DNA from: Dactylorhiza incarnata
Taxonomy: Eukaryota; Streptophyta; Magnoliopsida; Asparagales; Orchidaceae
Direction: 5' to 3'
DNA length: 64,000 bases
Assembly: GCA_033032865.1 (NCBI GenBank)
Contig: JAWHQI010000329.1
Coordinates: 1,364,001-1,428,000 of the forward strand
Part shown: piece by piece, positions 11,414 to 23,027 of the stretch
Layout of the letters: each line of letters begins with the position of its first letter
Numbering within the stretch: the first letter of the stretch is position 1
The notes under the pieces: generated by a model
What the model was told of the DNA's origin: nothing
The model's input: only the letters and a program-made list of their open reading frames with translations
Database searches by the model: none
Position numbers and translations under genes: made by a program

Positions 11414-11847
11414 TTTCACGGACTTGTCTTCTTACAAGCTCCCGTGCGGCCTTAGCTCCTCCTTGCCACTCCGCGTAGCCAAGCTAAGTCAGCCTCTCCT
11501 GCAAGAACTAGGTGGTGATGAAGAAAGGATGCAAGGTATAACTCAAGAGAACACACAATTGCAAAGGAAACTCAAAGAACTCTTATTGCTTCTCCAAACT
11601 TGGATGCTTACAAATGAGGGGGCCTTCCCCTTTTATAGGCCCCAAAAGATGGAAGGATCTAGAATGCCTAAGTTTCTAGACTATTCTACAACCCTCATGA
11701 ATATACAATCTTCCCGAGTTCTCTAGAATGTTCCCAAGAGATCATTCTAGAGAGCTTCCACATTCTTCCAGAGTTCTCTATGTACATGTTTCTCCAAGGA
11801 CCTAGATTTCTCTAGAATCCTCCTGGGCATTAACCCCGGGCGTGACA
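11414..11847 (-). repeat. 3' LTR of gypsy-2
   Basis: It matches 16495-16943 apart from about eight substitutions and a ~16-bp insertion present only in the other copy. A TATA box (CTATAAAAGG, minus strand) lies near 11630. A purine tract (GGTGGGGGAGGA, minus strand) at 11848-11862 is the polypurine tract. Confidence 0.92.
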
Positions 11848-11858
11848 TCCTCCCCCAC

Positions 11859-13232
11859 CTAGCCTGGCGACGCCCTCGTCGCCTCGTACTGCTGAAGAAT
11901 GTCCTTGAACTGCCACAAGTCTTCTAATGTCTCCCAAGTAGTTTCAGACTCTGGCAATCCCTTCCACTTGATCAAGTACTGTGTGCAAGGTTGCACACCT
12001 CTTCTTCGCACCATTCTTTTTGTTAGCACCTGTTTGATCTCTTTGTCAAAAGATTTTGTCATCACTGGAGGCGCCCTTTGAGATTCTCCTCTTTGAAGAT
12101 CCTCATTATCCCCGTAATATGGTTTGAGCATACTCGCATGAAACACCGGATGTATCTTCAAAGAGTTTGGTAAGTCAAGGCGATAAGAAACCTTACCCAC
12201 CTTAGCCATGACCGGGAATGGGCCTTCGTATCTCCGTACCAAGCCTTTGTGTACACTACGCAAGGCCTTGAACTGCTGGGGTAAGAGCTTCACCATCACC
12301 TTATCTCCTACTGAATATTCCGTGTGTCGCCGCTTTGCATCGGCCCACTTCTTCATCCTCTTGCGGGCTTTCTCCAAGCACGACCTAGCTAAGTCCGCAT
12401 GTTCCTCCCACGACTTAGCCATCTTCCAGGCACCTGGGCTCCTTCCATCATCCGTCGTGGTCGCCAATGTTTGTGGAGTGAGGGGTTGTCTTCCCGTGGC
12501 AAGCTCAAATGGACTCCTCCCCGTGGCCTCACTCCGCTGCAGGTTGTAGGAAAATTGGGCAACATCCATAAGCTTGGCCCAGTCTTTCTGGTTGGCACTC
12601 ACAAAGTGCCGCAAGTAGCACTCCAACAATGCATTCACCCTCTCGGTCTGCCCATCGGATTGAGGGTGGAAGCTAGTGGAAAAATTCAGCTTCGATCCAA
12701 GTAGCTTGAACAACTCTGTCCATAGCTTCCCGGTGAAGCGAGGGTCTCGATCGCTCACAATGTTCTTCGGCAACCCCCAATACTTCACCACATGTTTGAA
12801 GAAGAGTCGCGTCGTCTCTTCCGCTGTTGCATCCTTCACGCTTGGTATGAAAGTGCCATACTTGGAAAAGCGATCTACTACCACCAAGATAGATCCGCAA
12901 CCTTCAGATTTGGGCAGAGCGTTGATGTAATCCAGCGTCACCGTTTCCCAAGGATATTCCGGCACTGGTAGGGGATCCAAGAGTCCTGCTGGCTGCTTGT
13001 TCTCCACTTTGTCTTGTTGGCAAACAAGACATGTCTTCACGTATAGCTCAATGATGTCCCTCATTTGCGGCCAATAGTAGGAATCCTCCATCAACGCCAA
13101 GGTGCGCTTTTGGCCTGGATGTCCCGCCCATTTGGTGTCATGACACTCCTTGATTAAGTCCCTCCGCAGGTTTCCCCACTTTGGGATATACAATCTCCTT
13201 CCTTGGTGTAGAGTAGCCCGTCTTCTACCCAA
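11859..13232 (-). CDS. Integrase with chromodomain, gypsy-2
   Basis: This 457-residue frame holds the HHCC zinc finger ([18 protein letters not shown] ... CLVCQQDK). The DDE core is seen in [32 protein letters not shown] and [18 protein letters not shown]-like region leads to [14 protein letters not shown], and a C-terminal chromodomain ([17 protein letters not shown]) closes it. Integrase inserts the DNA copy; the chromodomain is thought to steer insertion to marked heterochromatin. The domain is intact but joins RT-RNase H through a frameshift near 13197 (LLYTKEG then RLYIPKWG). Confidence 0.93.
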   Translation of the reverse strand: MGRRRATLHQGRRLYIPKWGNLRRDLIKECHDTKWAGHPGQKRTLALMEDSYYWPQMRDIIELYVKTCLVCQQDKVENKQPAGLLDPLPVPEYPWETVTLDYINALPKSEGCGSILVVVDRFSKYGTFIPSVKDATAEETTRLFFKHVVKYWGLPKNIVSDRDPRFTGKLWTELFKLLGSKLNFSTSFHPQSDGQTERVNALLECYLRHFVSANQKDWAKLMDVAQFSYNLQRSEATGRSPFELATGRQPLTPQTLATTTDDGRSPGAWKMAKSWEEHADLARSCLEKARKRMKKWADAKRRHTEYSVGDKVMVKLLPQQFKALRSVHKGLVRRYEGPFPVMAKVGKVSYRLDLPNSLKIHPVFHASMLKPYYGDNEDLQRGESQRAPPVMTKSFDKEIKQVLTKRMVRRRGVQPCTQYLIKWKGLPESETTWETLEDLWQFKDILQQYEATRASPG

Positions 13233-14671
13233 AATCTCTTGGCTTGACCTTCTTTGGCTAGCTGCATGAGTTGTTTGGCCAACGGATCTTCTTCCAACCC
13301 ACTTTTTACCTGCTCGAGAAGGTCGCTCTTCACCATCGAGATCGCCGCTAGCTCCGCTTTGCGGCTAAGTGCATCCGCTACGACGTTGGCTTTGCCCGGC
13401 TTGTGTTCCAGGACAAAGTCAAACTCGGCCAGGAAGTCTTGCCACCTTGCTTGCTTCGCCGACAATTTCTTTTGAGTTTGAAAGTAGGTAGTCGCCACAT
13501 TGTCGGTCTTGATCATGAACTGTGCTCCCAGCAAGTAATGCCTCCATACCTGTAAGCAATGTATGATGGCTGTCATCTCCTTCTCTTGCACGGTGTAGCG
13601 CCGCTCCGCTTCATTCAACTTGCGGCTTTCGAATGCAATCGGGTGTCCTTCTTGCATCAACACCCCTCCAATAGCAAAGTCTGATGCATCTGTATGCAGC
13701 TCGAACTTTTTCCCAAAGTCTGGTAGGGCAAGTACTGGCTCCGTACTTACCGCCTTCTTCAAGTCCTCAAAAGCTTGTTGGTATTCCCCCGTCCAGCTCC
13801 AAGCTTTCTCCTTCTTGAGCAGGTCCGTAAGCGGCACCGCTCTCTTTGAGTACCCTATGATGAACCGTCGGTAGTAGTTCACCAAACCCAGGAATGATCT
13901 CAACTCCGTCACCTTTGTTGGCGGATCCCATTCGACGATTGCCCGTACCTTGTCCATGTCCATCTTCAATTGGCCATGTCCAATGACATGCCCGAGGAAA
14001 TGCACTTCTTCTTGCCCAAAGGAACACTTTGACCGCTTGACATATAGTTCATTCTCCCGCAGTACTTGGAACACTAGGCAAAGATGTTCAGCATGCTCCT
14101 CCATTGTATGACTATAGACGACGATGTCGTCCAAGTATACTACTACAAACTTGTCCAAGTAGGGATGAAAGATCTGATTCATCAAAGTACAAAATGTAGC
14201 GGGTGCGTTGGTTAGGCCGAATGGCATCACCAACCACTCGAATGATCCGTACCTTGTCACACATGTTGTCTTTGGCTCTTCTCCTTCGGCAATCCGTACT
14301 TGGTGGTAGCCCTTTTGCAGATCCATCTTCGAATATATCCTTGCTCCTCCAAGTCAATCGAACAAGTCAGCAATCAATGGTACGGGGTACTTGTTTTTGA
14401 TAGTTACCTTGTTCAATGCCCGATAGTCTGTGCATAACCGCAAGGTTCCATCCTTCTTCTTTTGAAAGAGCATCGGTGCGCCAAAAGGTACCTTCGACGG
14501 TCTGATCATTCCAGCATCGAGCAGTTCATGTAGCTGCTTCCTCAGCTCCTCGAGTTCGGGGGGAGCCATCCGATATGGTGCCTTTGCGGGGGCTTTTGCT
14601 CCAACCTCCAACTCAATCTTGTGGTCTACCTCTCTGCGGGGAGGTAACTTCTTTGGTAGTTCGCTAGGCAT
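13154..14671 (-). pseudogene. Reverse transcriptase-RNase H of gypsy-2
   Basis: RT starts with [15 protein letters not shown] and [19 protein letters not shown], then meets an in-frame TGA near 14352. It resumes with [25 protein letters not shown] and the catalytic [11 protein letters not shown] motif. RNase H follows with [51 protein letters not shown] and [13 protein letters not shown]. The stop sits where relatives have a residue between DLFD and LGGA. The enzyme would otherwise be complete. Confidence 0.93.
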
Positions 14672-14695
14672 AACATCCTTGTTTTCCTCAAGAAC

Positions 14696-16440
14696 TTACG
14701 CAACAAGTAGAGGCACCTCCTCCATGATCTCGCCTGCTTCCTCCTTCAACGTTGCCAAGAAAGTAGGTTCCCCTTTCTTCACGCCCTTGGCTATTTGCAT
14801 AGCCGATAGCTGTTTTGCTCCGCAACTTGGTGGCCCTTCTACCGCATGTATCATGCATGTTGCATCTTTCTCCATAATGCACACCGAGCGATAAGTTGGC
14901 ATGACAATGGCACTCACCGCATCGAAGAAATCCATGCCCAACACTAGCTTGTGATCATCCATGGCGCAACCGAGAAGTTCACCTTTCCTTTCCACGTACC
15001 CATGCGAAGCTCCACGCCACGAGCTACTCCTGCTAGCGGCCTTGCCTTCCCATTCACGGTCTTTAGCCATCCCTCACACTTGGTCACTTGAAGGCCAAGT
15101 CTTCTTGCTTCTTCCTCCGTCATAAAGTTATGTGTGGCACCCGTATCCACCAAGGCTTTGGTGGACTTGTTGTTGATCATGGCTTCTACGTACATCAGCC
15201 CCTTGCTGACCACCTTCTTAGCTGGTTTCACATTCAAAGCACTTAGAAGTTGCAAAGAACATATTCGGTTTGTACCTTCTTCACCTTCGGGTCCACTTGC
15301 ATCATCCTCCTGCAGTGCCGCGAGCGAACCAAGCTTTGGGCACTTGCTCATCATGTGCGGTCCCTTGCATAAGTAGCATCCTCCCTTTGGTGTGAAGCTC
15401 TTGTTGCCGCCCTCAATCTCCTTCCCATGAGTAGGAATTCGCTCTCCTCTATTTGGTCTTCGTGACCCTTGCCTTTCTCCCACACTTTTGATGTTGTCAT
15501 TCCTGTAGCCCTTCTTGGCTGTCGCATCCGATGGTCTTTGGAACTCCGTCATTGCTTCAGCCGCCGCAATAACTTCATCTAGTGTCTTGGCATCCCGTCG
15601 ATGCACTTCTTGCTTCACCCAATTCTGAAGATCATCCTTAAAGTTGAACAATTGATCATCTTCGGACATACCTGGCACCATCAGCATTAAGGTTTGGAAC
15701 TCCTTCACGTACTCCGTGATTGACCCCTTCTGCTTGAGTTCCTTTAGCTTCTTCCTTGCTTCATTTGCGACGTTCTCCGGGAAGAAGTGCCGCTTAAGCT
15801 CAATCTTGAACTCATCCCATGTGTCCAAGTTACATGTTCCCTTCTTGATCTCTGCAAGCTTCCGTTGCCACCAAAGAGATGCAATATCCGAAAGATAGTA
15901 GCTAGCTGTCTTTACCTTGAGTACTTCCTCAGTGAGATTACATCCTTCGAAGTAGACCTCCATTTGATAAAGGAAGTGTTCAACTTCCTTGGCATCCCTA
16001 TTCCCCGAGAAGGATTTTGGCTTAGGCACATCGATCCTTTGGTTTGCCACAACCCCACTATTTCCTCCATTAGCAATGGCCCTCCTGCACAAGGCCAATT
16101 CTTCCTCTAATTTGGCGATCCGCTCCTCATAGTCATCCTCAAGCTGATCACACCTTTGAGTAAGCTCCGCATTCGCACCAAGACATGCTTGGACTTGGGC
16201 CTTCAAAAGTTCCAGCTCTCCGCGAGCCGGTAGCGCTTGTTTGACAGCTTCTAGTTCTCCGCGAACATATGAGTGGTCTTCCTCCACCGCCGTCATGCGC
16301 TCCTCCCATTCGGCCAGTATGCGGTCCACGTGCGCTTCATCCCGAGATTTGCTATGGCTCCGCCTCTTCTCGGATTGGGGAAGCATCTCCCTTCCGCGCT
16401 CATCCACCACGCTTGATTTGTTGTTCCCTTCAGCAGCCAT
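14696..16440 (-). pseudogene. gag-protease of gypsy-2
   Basis: From ATG 16440 (MAAEGNNKSSVVDERG) a 498-residue frame contains a charged coiled-coil N-terminus and the capsid (FSGNRDAKEVEHFLYQMEVYFEG). It also has a CX2CX3HX4C knuckle (CYLCKGPHMMSKC) near 15370 and the protease site ALVDTGATHNFMT near 15135. A frameshift near 14970 moves the end of protease (KLVLGMDFFDAVSAIVMP) to another frame, which stops at 14696, just before RT. Confidence 0.9.
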
Positions 16441-16480
16441 CTAGTCTTCTCCGACACCAACCACGAACTTGAGCAACCTA

Positions 16481-16493
16481 GCTTTGATACCAA
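16481..16493 (-). promoter_or_regulatory. Primer-binding site of gypsy-2
   Basis: The minus strand reads TTGGTATCAAAGC directly after the 5' LTR. It is a one-base variant of the methionine-tRNA site TGGTATCAGAGC. Confidence 0.85.
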
Positions 16494-16494
16494 C

Positions 16495-16943
16495 TGTCAC
16501 GGACTTGTCTTCTTACAAGCTCCCGTGCGGCCTTAGCTCCTCCTTGCCACTCCGCGTAGCCAAGCTAAGTCAGCCTCTCCTGCAAGAACTAGGTGGTGAT
16601 GAAGAAAGGATGCAAGGTAGAACTCAAGAGAACACACAATTGCAAAGGAAACTCAAAGAACTCTTATTGCTTCTCCAAACTTGGATGCATACAAATGAGG
16701 GGGTCTTCCCCTTTTATAGGCCCCAAAAGAATTTCCCTCCAAAAGATGGAAGGATCTAGAATGCCTAAGTTTCTAGACTATTCTACAACCCTCATGAATA
16801 TACAATCTTCCCGAGTTCTCTAGAATGTTATCAAGAGGTCATTCTAGAGAGCTTCCACATTCTTCCAGAGTTCTCTATGTACATGTTTCTCCAAGGACCT
16901 AGATTTCTCTAGAATCCTCCTGGCATTAACCCCGGGCGTGACA
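16495..16943 (-). repeat. 5' LTR of gypsy-2
   Basis: The minus strand starts TGTCACGCCCGGGG and ends AAGTCCGTGACA. It pairs with 11414-11847. Confidence 0.92.
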
Positions 16944-18226
16944 TGTCGCTCGCATCAGCACTATCCAGGTCCTCTTCTCGGTAGCCGTCAACAGGGGTTG
17001 GTCTATGTCTCAACTCGACGTCAAAAACGCTTTCCTCTATGGCGATCTTCAAGAAGATGTGTATATGGAGCAACCTCCTGGGTATGTTGCTCAGGGGGAG
17101 ACACGTGTATGCAAGTTGCGGAAAGCTATCTATGGTCTTAAACAAAGTCCTCGGGCGTGGTTTGAAAAATTCAGTAGCATTGTAGAAATCATTGGCTTTA
17201 CAAGAAGTTCTGCAGATCACTCTCTATTCATTCGCAAAACCTCCCAGGATCTGGTTGTTCTTGTCGTTTATGTTGATGACATTCTTCTCACAGGTGACGA
17301 TCAAACTGGAATTGCGTTAACCAAGAAACATCTCGGTCAACACTTTGTTACCAAAGACATGGGCTCTCCAAAGTATTTTCTGGGAATAGAGATTTTACGG
17401 AAACACAACTCAGTGGTTCTCTCACAACGCAAGTATGCTTTTGACCTTCTGCAAGAAACCGGTTTGACTGGGGCTAAACCGACTCGATGTCCCATGGCCG
17501 TTGGTGAAGACAAAACATGGCAAGATGATTCACCACCTCTGACAGATGTTACACGGTACAGGCGTCTAGTAGGCAAACTTATTTATCTTTACAGTAACCA
17601 GACCAGACATCTCATATGTTGTAGGAAAGGTTAGCCAGTTCATGCAAGCTCCTAGAGAATGCCACCTACAATCTGCTCTAAGGATATTAGAGTATGTTAA
17701 AGGGGCTCCAGGAAAGGGATTACTTTTTCAGAACAACAATCATCTAAAGATTGAGGCCTACTCAGATTCTAGTTATGCAGACGATAAAGATGATCGCAAA
17801 TCTACTTCTGGATTTTGCACCTTTGTTGGGGGGAAATCTTGTAAGCTAGAAGAGCAAGAAACAATCCGTTGTCTCAAGGTCTAGTGCTGAAGCTGAGTAT
17901 CGAAGTATGGCGTCGACAACTTGTGAACTTAAATGGTTAAGAGCTCTCATGCTGGACTTAGGAGAAGTCTATAACCATCCTCTGTCGATGTTCTGTGACA
18001 ACAAAGCTGTCATATACATATCTAAGAATCCGGTATTCCACGAGAGGACAAAACACATTGAAGTCGATTGCCATTTTATCAGAGAAGAAGTATCGAAGAA
18101 ACAAATTTGTACTCCATTCGTCACTTCGGACAATGAACTAGCAGATATTTTTACCAAGCCCGTGTTTACTTCTTTTTCGAACATTTGCGACAAGCTGGGC
18201 ATGATTGACATATATGCTCCAGCTTG
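16944..18226 (+). pseudogene. gag-pol of copia-1, part 2 (RT C-terminus and RNase H)
   Basis: Continues the copia-1 RT after the nested element: QLDVKNAFLYGDLQEDVYM, GLKQSPRAWF and the catalytic VVYVDDILLTGDD motif near 17270. A frameshift near 17600 leads to VSQFMQAPRECHLQSALRI, and another near 17860 to SRSSAEAEYRSMAST. RNase H follows with MFCDNKAVIYISKNP and HIEVDCHFIREE, and the stop is at 18224-18226. The sequence AGCTTGAGGGGGAG directly before the 3' LTR is the polypurine tract. Confidence 0.9.
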
Positions 18227-18234
18227 AGGGGGAG

Positions 18235-18671
18235 TGTTGAAGTATTGTGACCGGGCGGTCTGGTTGGTCACCGGGCGGTCTGGGTTCCTTTTCTCTCTGG
18301 CGGTCTGTTCGTTTCAGACCGCGCGCTCTCTAAGACTTGGCGGGTTAAAGATGAAGACAGGCGGTCTATCCCTGCTTCCTGCGGTCTGTCCTTTACAGAC
18401 CGCTTGCTCTCTGGAGGGTTCAGGAGCGAGATCAGTTATCTCAGATCTCAGCGGTCTCAGCGGTCTCAGCGGTCTCGGCGGTCTCCCTATGTCTGACCGC
18501 CCAGTTTTGTATTTTGTCCTTTATAGTTTTTAGTCCCACATTGTTTATTTGTAATCTCTTCTCTCTCCTCCATTCTATATAAAGGAGGTTATACCTTTGT
18601 AATAATAGAGGTTTTTGGAAATAAAATTGTTATTCTCCATTTTTTCTGGTCTTATTTTTCTTGTTCGCACA
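18235..18671 (+). repeat. 3' LTR of copia-1
   Basis: Starts TGTTGAAGTATTGTGACC and ends TTCGCACA. It has four CAGCGGTCT-type units where the 5' LTR has three, explaining its extra 9 bp. ACGGG follows at 18672. Confidence 0.93.
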
Positions 18672-18676
18672 ACGGG

Positions 18677-19786
18677 TAACGACGCAGTTAAATGAAATGC
18701 CAATCGCTGAGAACCAACAAAATATACATGAGCTAGGCAAGATACCCTAGTTGCAACTCATAAATAACAATCAAACACAATAGGATTTTATCTGAAAGAG
18801 TACAAGGGGATTTATAATACAATGTGTTTCTTCCTTTACAAGGCACACATATTAATTACAAAGAATAAATAAAAGAATAATCCTTGAGATATGGTCTTGA
18901 GGCGTAAAGAGTGAAAGTTTCTAAAGTTAGGACTTGCCCGCACTACTGTGACGAGTAAGGAGCTCGTCAAATCAACTCATCAATGAGATCTCAACTGTGA
19001 GATCTTGGCAAAGGTAACTTGAAAATCTGACTTCATGTAATCATGTATTTTTTGCAAAATTCGCATACACCAAACTCTTCTTGAAGAAAACTTGACCTCA
19101 TGTTCGTACAATCAGAAGAAAACACAAGGATTTCCCAGCGACGTAGTAGGCGATCAAGTCAATGATGGTAGGAGTTGACAAGAATTACATTGGGCCAGGT
19201 AGATCAAAATAGAAATATTGTTGTGTGTTCAACTTGAGACCTAAAAGTAAAAGTTGAAGGTGTTGATGCAAGGCAGAGACTCACATGAGCAGATGTGTCA
19301 AATCGCTTCATAGATCGATTAGATCAATGACACGTCATTAACATGTGTGGGTGATACAATTCAAGAACAGCTTGGAGTGGATCCCAAAAGTCGGGTTGAA
19401 CATCTTTTGGGTGAACAACTAGGAATAGAAGTACATTAAAGGACTCACCTGTCTGATTGGATGCTCTATAATCTCCTCATAAACCCCATAGTTCTTGACC
19501 ATGATAGTCCCATTGGAAACAAGTGTTTGCTTCTCATATGTCAGTTTGCGTTCCTTATCTACTCCTTTCGACGATTTAACTAACGAGATGAAGCATTTTC
19601 CCTCTCATATGAACATGGAATTGGTGAATCCATCTTACAGGCAAGAGGAGTTATTTACTAAGACATTGCTCGTGGAAGATCAATCGTGTGGAGGTCTCGT
19701 AGTGCAAAAGCGTGAAATTTGACCGATAGTTAATTTCGTGTGTGCAAAGAGAGCAACAAAAAATTTTGTCTAGCTCTGATACCGAG
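18677..19786. other. Intron sequence without recognisable gene
   Basis: AT-rich intron DNA. I see no frame with convincing protein similarity. The motif GCTCTGATACCG at 19773-19784 is the complement of a tRNA primer-binding site and belongs with the LTR-like feature to its right. Confidence 0.6.
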
Positions 19787-19959
19787 TTAAGAATTTGAAA
19801 TTGTATTATTCAAAACTAAATCAAGTATTACATCTTCCCCCTATATACACACTAAAGAGGGTGATACATAAACTCCACAAGAGGTGTGAGACTAAATAAG
19901 AGGAAGAGAAAGAATCTACAATGGGCTCTCTCATGGGCCCTTACAATTGGGTTTTAACA
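19787..19959 (-). repeat. Possible short LTR (copia or TRIM remnant)
   Basis: Read on the minus strand it starts TGTTAAAACCCAATTGTAAG and ends TTCTTAAC, then CGGTATCAGAGC, a near-perfect methionine-tRNA primer site. The length (~173 bp) suits a small copia or TRIM LTR. No second LTR or coding region was found, so this is tentative. Confidence 0.4.
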
Positions 19960-20096
19960 TACCCAAAATCCTTAACCAAATATACATATAATTTAACTAC
20001 CTCATGTAGCTTTTTACACTTAATATAGATCGTGACCCTGTCTACCAATAATAAATTGGTTTTGGATTGGATGCATGTGTTCTAATAATATCTCTA

Positions 20097-20098
<2 letters not shown>

Positions 20099-20128
<30 letters not shown>
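20099..20128. repeat. (CA)n microsatellite
   Basis: An uninterrupted CA run of about 30 bp followed by TATATATAT. Confidence 0.95.
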
Positions 20129-20138
<10 letters not shown>

Positions 20139-20449
20139 GCATATGTAATCTAATTTAAGAACTTCAAATGCTTTCCAAAGTTAAGAAACATTACTCGAAT
20201 CAACTTAAAAATTAATTATTTTCAAGTGGCCTCAAACTTGCCCAAATTCAACTTCACATAGTTTTGATTGAATAGCAATTAGCTTGCTCGAGCTTGACTC
20301 AATAGCATCCCTAGTTCTAAGATTACAAAAAAGGAATAAGATTTGATGAGATATTTGCAATACATCCTTCGGATACACTACAAATCACAACCAATTATAA
20401 ACAATTCAAATCACTGCAGTTAAAGTATAAGTGAAGAAAAATATCTTAC

Positions 20450-20532
20450 GAGTTGCTCAAAGCCATACTTTTAGTTCCAGAAATTCCCATGACCCGCAGG
20501 TCAATATTAAAACTTTCCTTGAGAACAGCCGC
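20450..20532 (-). CDS. AK-HSDH: AK-HSDH exon, start of dehydrogenase domain
   Basis: This 83-bp exon reads AAVLKESFNIDLRVMGISG then TKSMALSNS, the conserved strand after the NAD-binding loop. The acceptor is TTTAATAG (before 20532) and the donor GTAAGA (after 20450). It joins RDQ of exon 44113-44307 in phase zero and ends two bases into the serine codon completed by exon 6399-6624. This exact phase match across two transposon-filled introns is strong evidence that the exons belong to one gene. Confidence 0.93.
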
Positions 20533-21261
20533 CTATTAAATGTTAACATTAATATACATATTGAGTAAAAGGATAACAAGTTATATCAAAATATAAATGC
20601 TTATCAAATTAGTGCTAGTAATAGGATAAAATATGAAACTTAAACATGAGGAACTACATAAGTATGAACATAAAATAATAGAAAATTTTTGAGGCAGACT
20701 GAAATTGACTGGTTGGTTAGGCCATTAACAAATTAAGTATACAAAAGCAATTTGCAGTTGAAATTTATCAATTACCAGGCTTTCATCCAGATTACAGACA
20801 AAGAGAACAATTTGACTTCATTTTGTTATTCTGGTAAGCAAAAATAGGTGTGATCAGTTTATACCAAGCTGTTCAGAACTTTAGTTTGTTTAGAATCACA
20901 TGAATCTTGTGGAGGCTCTAGACTGATGAGTTCAACAAATAAAAAAAAAAGTAAAGAAGCTTACTCGGCGTAGAAGTTACAAATTATAAAAAATTTAGTG
21001 TAGATGCATAAATATCACGTAGGCCCTGGGATCTAAATTGTGCTTCGAGTAGGTCTTCTGGTACGAATATCGGTCAACGTATCAAGAACACAAATAGGAA
21101 TACGTCGTAATTTCACTAGAATGGGAATGAAGATATAAAATCACAAGGAATACTCATGCTTAACCCTGGAGGCTGGTTTTCCCTTGAAGTTCCTCTCCAA
21201 AAGAGAGATCCCAAAACCTAAGAGATGTCAAAGACATCCCACGACTCCCTAGTCACTCTCA

Positions 21262-21348
21262 TAATAGTAAGGTTTTTTACCCCAATTGTAATATGTATAT
21301 ACACTCATATGAATAATGGAACAAGATATGAGATTATTATTTCCTACA
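21262..21348 (+). repeat. Truncated 5' LTR of copia-D
   Basis: The stretch from GGTTTTTTACCCC to TATTTCCTACA matches the end of the LTR at 38879-39000 at roughly 85%. Its first ~35 bp are missing or unrecognisable. Confidence 0.65.
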
Positions 21349-21909
21349 TAGTTCAAAACTCTGGTAGGAAACCCATGCACTAGCCGCCATCTCTCTATTT
21401 TCTTCATTGCAGCCGCACGTGCTTTCGATCTCTGCGATCAGCCTGCTACCTCTGTGTGCTCGTCAATGAAAAGAAATTTTCTTCCCGCTTCTTGCAATAG
21501 CTCGACGACGAAGAGGAGTCGTTGTTTTCTTGTTTCGACTGCTTGCTTGACATCTCTGTGCTTGCTCGACATCAAGAGGAATCGTCCATGTTTCAATCGC
21601 CACTACTGCTTCTGATCCCGTAAATTACCTATGGTTTTCTGATCGTCTGTAGTTGAAGAGTCGACGATCTTTACCGATCCAGGTTTACATTTCCGCCAAC
21701 GATCTCTGCCAATCCAGTTGACGTCTGTTGCTTAGACACCAGACCTGATTTTCGTTTGAATGTTGTTGTCGTTCCTGCTCCCTTCAACGAGCTGCAGTAT
21801 GTTGTTGTTGAATCCTTGTTCTTCCGCTGAACCTGTTAACCGATCGTGCTTATCCGTCGTCATTGCGGTCTCATCGATTGGTCTCTTTATTCCATCTTTA
21901 GGGATAAGA

Positions 21910-23027
21910 ATGGCAGACCACTATAAATATGTTATCAGTTCTGTCAGCACGTCTGTAACTCACCTTATCACAAATGATCTCTTCATTCTTCATACCACCC
22001 AATCTCAATGGAAACAATTATCTTCAATGGGTCCAAGTTATTCGCACCAATTTGAAAAGGAGAGGAAGAATTCAATGTCACTTGAGGTGAGCAAGAATTG
22101 CATGTTTTTGCCCACTGCCCGGGAGATCTGGGATAATCTCCGTTAGACATACTCGATGAATCAGGATATTGCCACATGTTATGAATTGAAAACGAAATTT
22201 TTTTCGAAAAAACAAGGGAATTTGTTTTTCACTGATTACTATGAGATCCTGAAGGGGCTCTCAATAGAACTGGACCAATACCAAAATCTGAAGATGGAAT
22301 GCAATAAAGATGCATCCACCCTAGCAACCTTTGTCGAGAGAGAGAGGATCTTCGAGTTCCTGTTTATCCTGAACTCCGAATATGATTTCATCCGTGTACA
22401 AATCCTTGGTAAGGAAATTTTCTATACTGCTAGAGGTGAAGAGAGTCGTAGATCTGTTATGATAGATGGCAAACCTACTGAGATATCTGCCCTCATGACA
22501 AGTCTGTCAAACCTGGAAACTCCGTCGCCCACAATGCTCTCATGCCTAATTGTGAGAACCGTTGGTGTATCTACAACAAAAAATCTGGAGACACAGAGGA
22601 AAATTGCTTCAAGCTTCATGGAAAAGAACATGTTCTGAATCGTACTGGAGGCTTCAGAGGATACCAACATAATCAGGCCAATCTTGTCCCATCCAGGACT
22701 ACTGATGAGATGCAACGTGAAGTCAAAGACGATATTATTGATGACGTTCCAGCTTTTAGCAAAGAGGAATTAGAACACCTGCAAACCCTCATGGGTTCTC
22801 TCAGTAAACCCACTAGTACTTGCACTCTTGCCATGATTGGAAAGAACTTAATTTCAAAATCCCTTAATGTTTCAAGCATTGTTGTTTATCACTCATGGGA
22901 CGTCGACTCAAGTGCCACTGACCAAATGGCTTTCCTTACACCTCTTTTTACATCCTTCTCACAATCTTCCCACCAAAACACCATTACTGTTGTCGATGGA
23001 TCACAAACATTACTAACTGCTAATTGA
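21910..23027 (+). pseudogene. Gag-protease remnant of copia-D
   Basis: From ATG 21910 the frames read FILHTTQSQWKQLSSM, EIWDNLR, a stop, ELKTKFFSKKQGNL, RIFEFLFILNSEYDFIRVQ (copia Gag), and a decayed knuckle (WCIYNKKSGDTEENCFKLHG) near 22570. The protease site is degraded to DVDSSATDQMAF near 22905. Stops and frame changes show long decay. Confidence 0.75.

Larger units (their letters stand above)
11414..16943 (-). mobile_element. Ty3/gypsy chromovirus nested in copia-1 (gypsy-2)
   Basis: LTRs at 16495-16943 (5') and 11414-11847 (3') end in the inverted repeat TGTCACG/CGTGACA; the left copy has lost the TG. Minus-strand order is gag, protease, RT, RNase H, integrase, chromodomain. TGTC flanks both ends, and removing the element restores the copia-1 frame (FDTFSAV then ARIST). 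The pol frame has at least two stops and two frameshifts. The chromodomain at the integrase C-terminus makes it a chromovirus. The long coiled-coil Gag and short CCHC knuckle hint at the Galadriel or a related clade, but that is a guess. Confidence 0.95.
7989..18671 (+). mobile_element. Ty1/copia retrotransposon with nested gypsy (copia-1)
   Basis: LTRs at 7989-8416 and 18235-18671 are flanked by ACGGG on both sides. Inside are gag, protease, integrase, reverse transcriptase and RNase H in the copia order. The reverse transcriptase is split by gypsy-2 (11414-16943). By eye the two LTRs differ at about 15 places, more than the LTRs of the inner element, as expected for the older host. One in-frame stop and about four frameshifts make it non-autonomous. 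It lies in an AK-HSDH intron, antisense to the gene. Confidence 0.95.
6625..20449 (-). other. AK-HSDH intron, 13.8 kb
   Basis: Donor GTAAGA (from 20449) and acceptor TTCTCAG (to 6625). It contains copia-1 with its nested gypsy-2. The unoccupied parts 6625-7983 and 18677-19786 are AT-rich, with no coding similarity I can recognise. Confidence 0.85.

Noticed and set aside
19495..19722. 75-residue frame near an LTR-like sequence
   Set aside because: No Gag or other motif; orientation does not fit the LTR-like feature.
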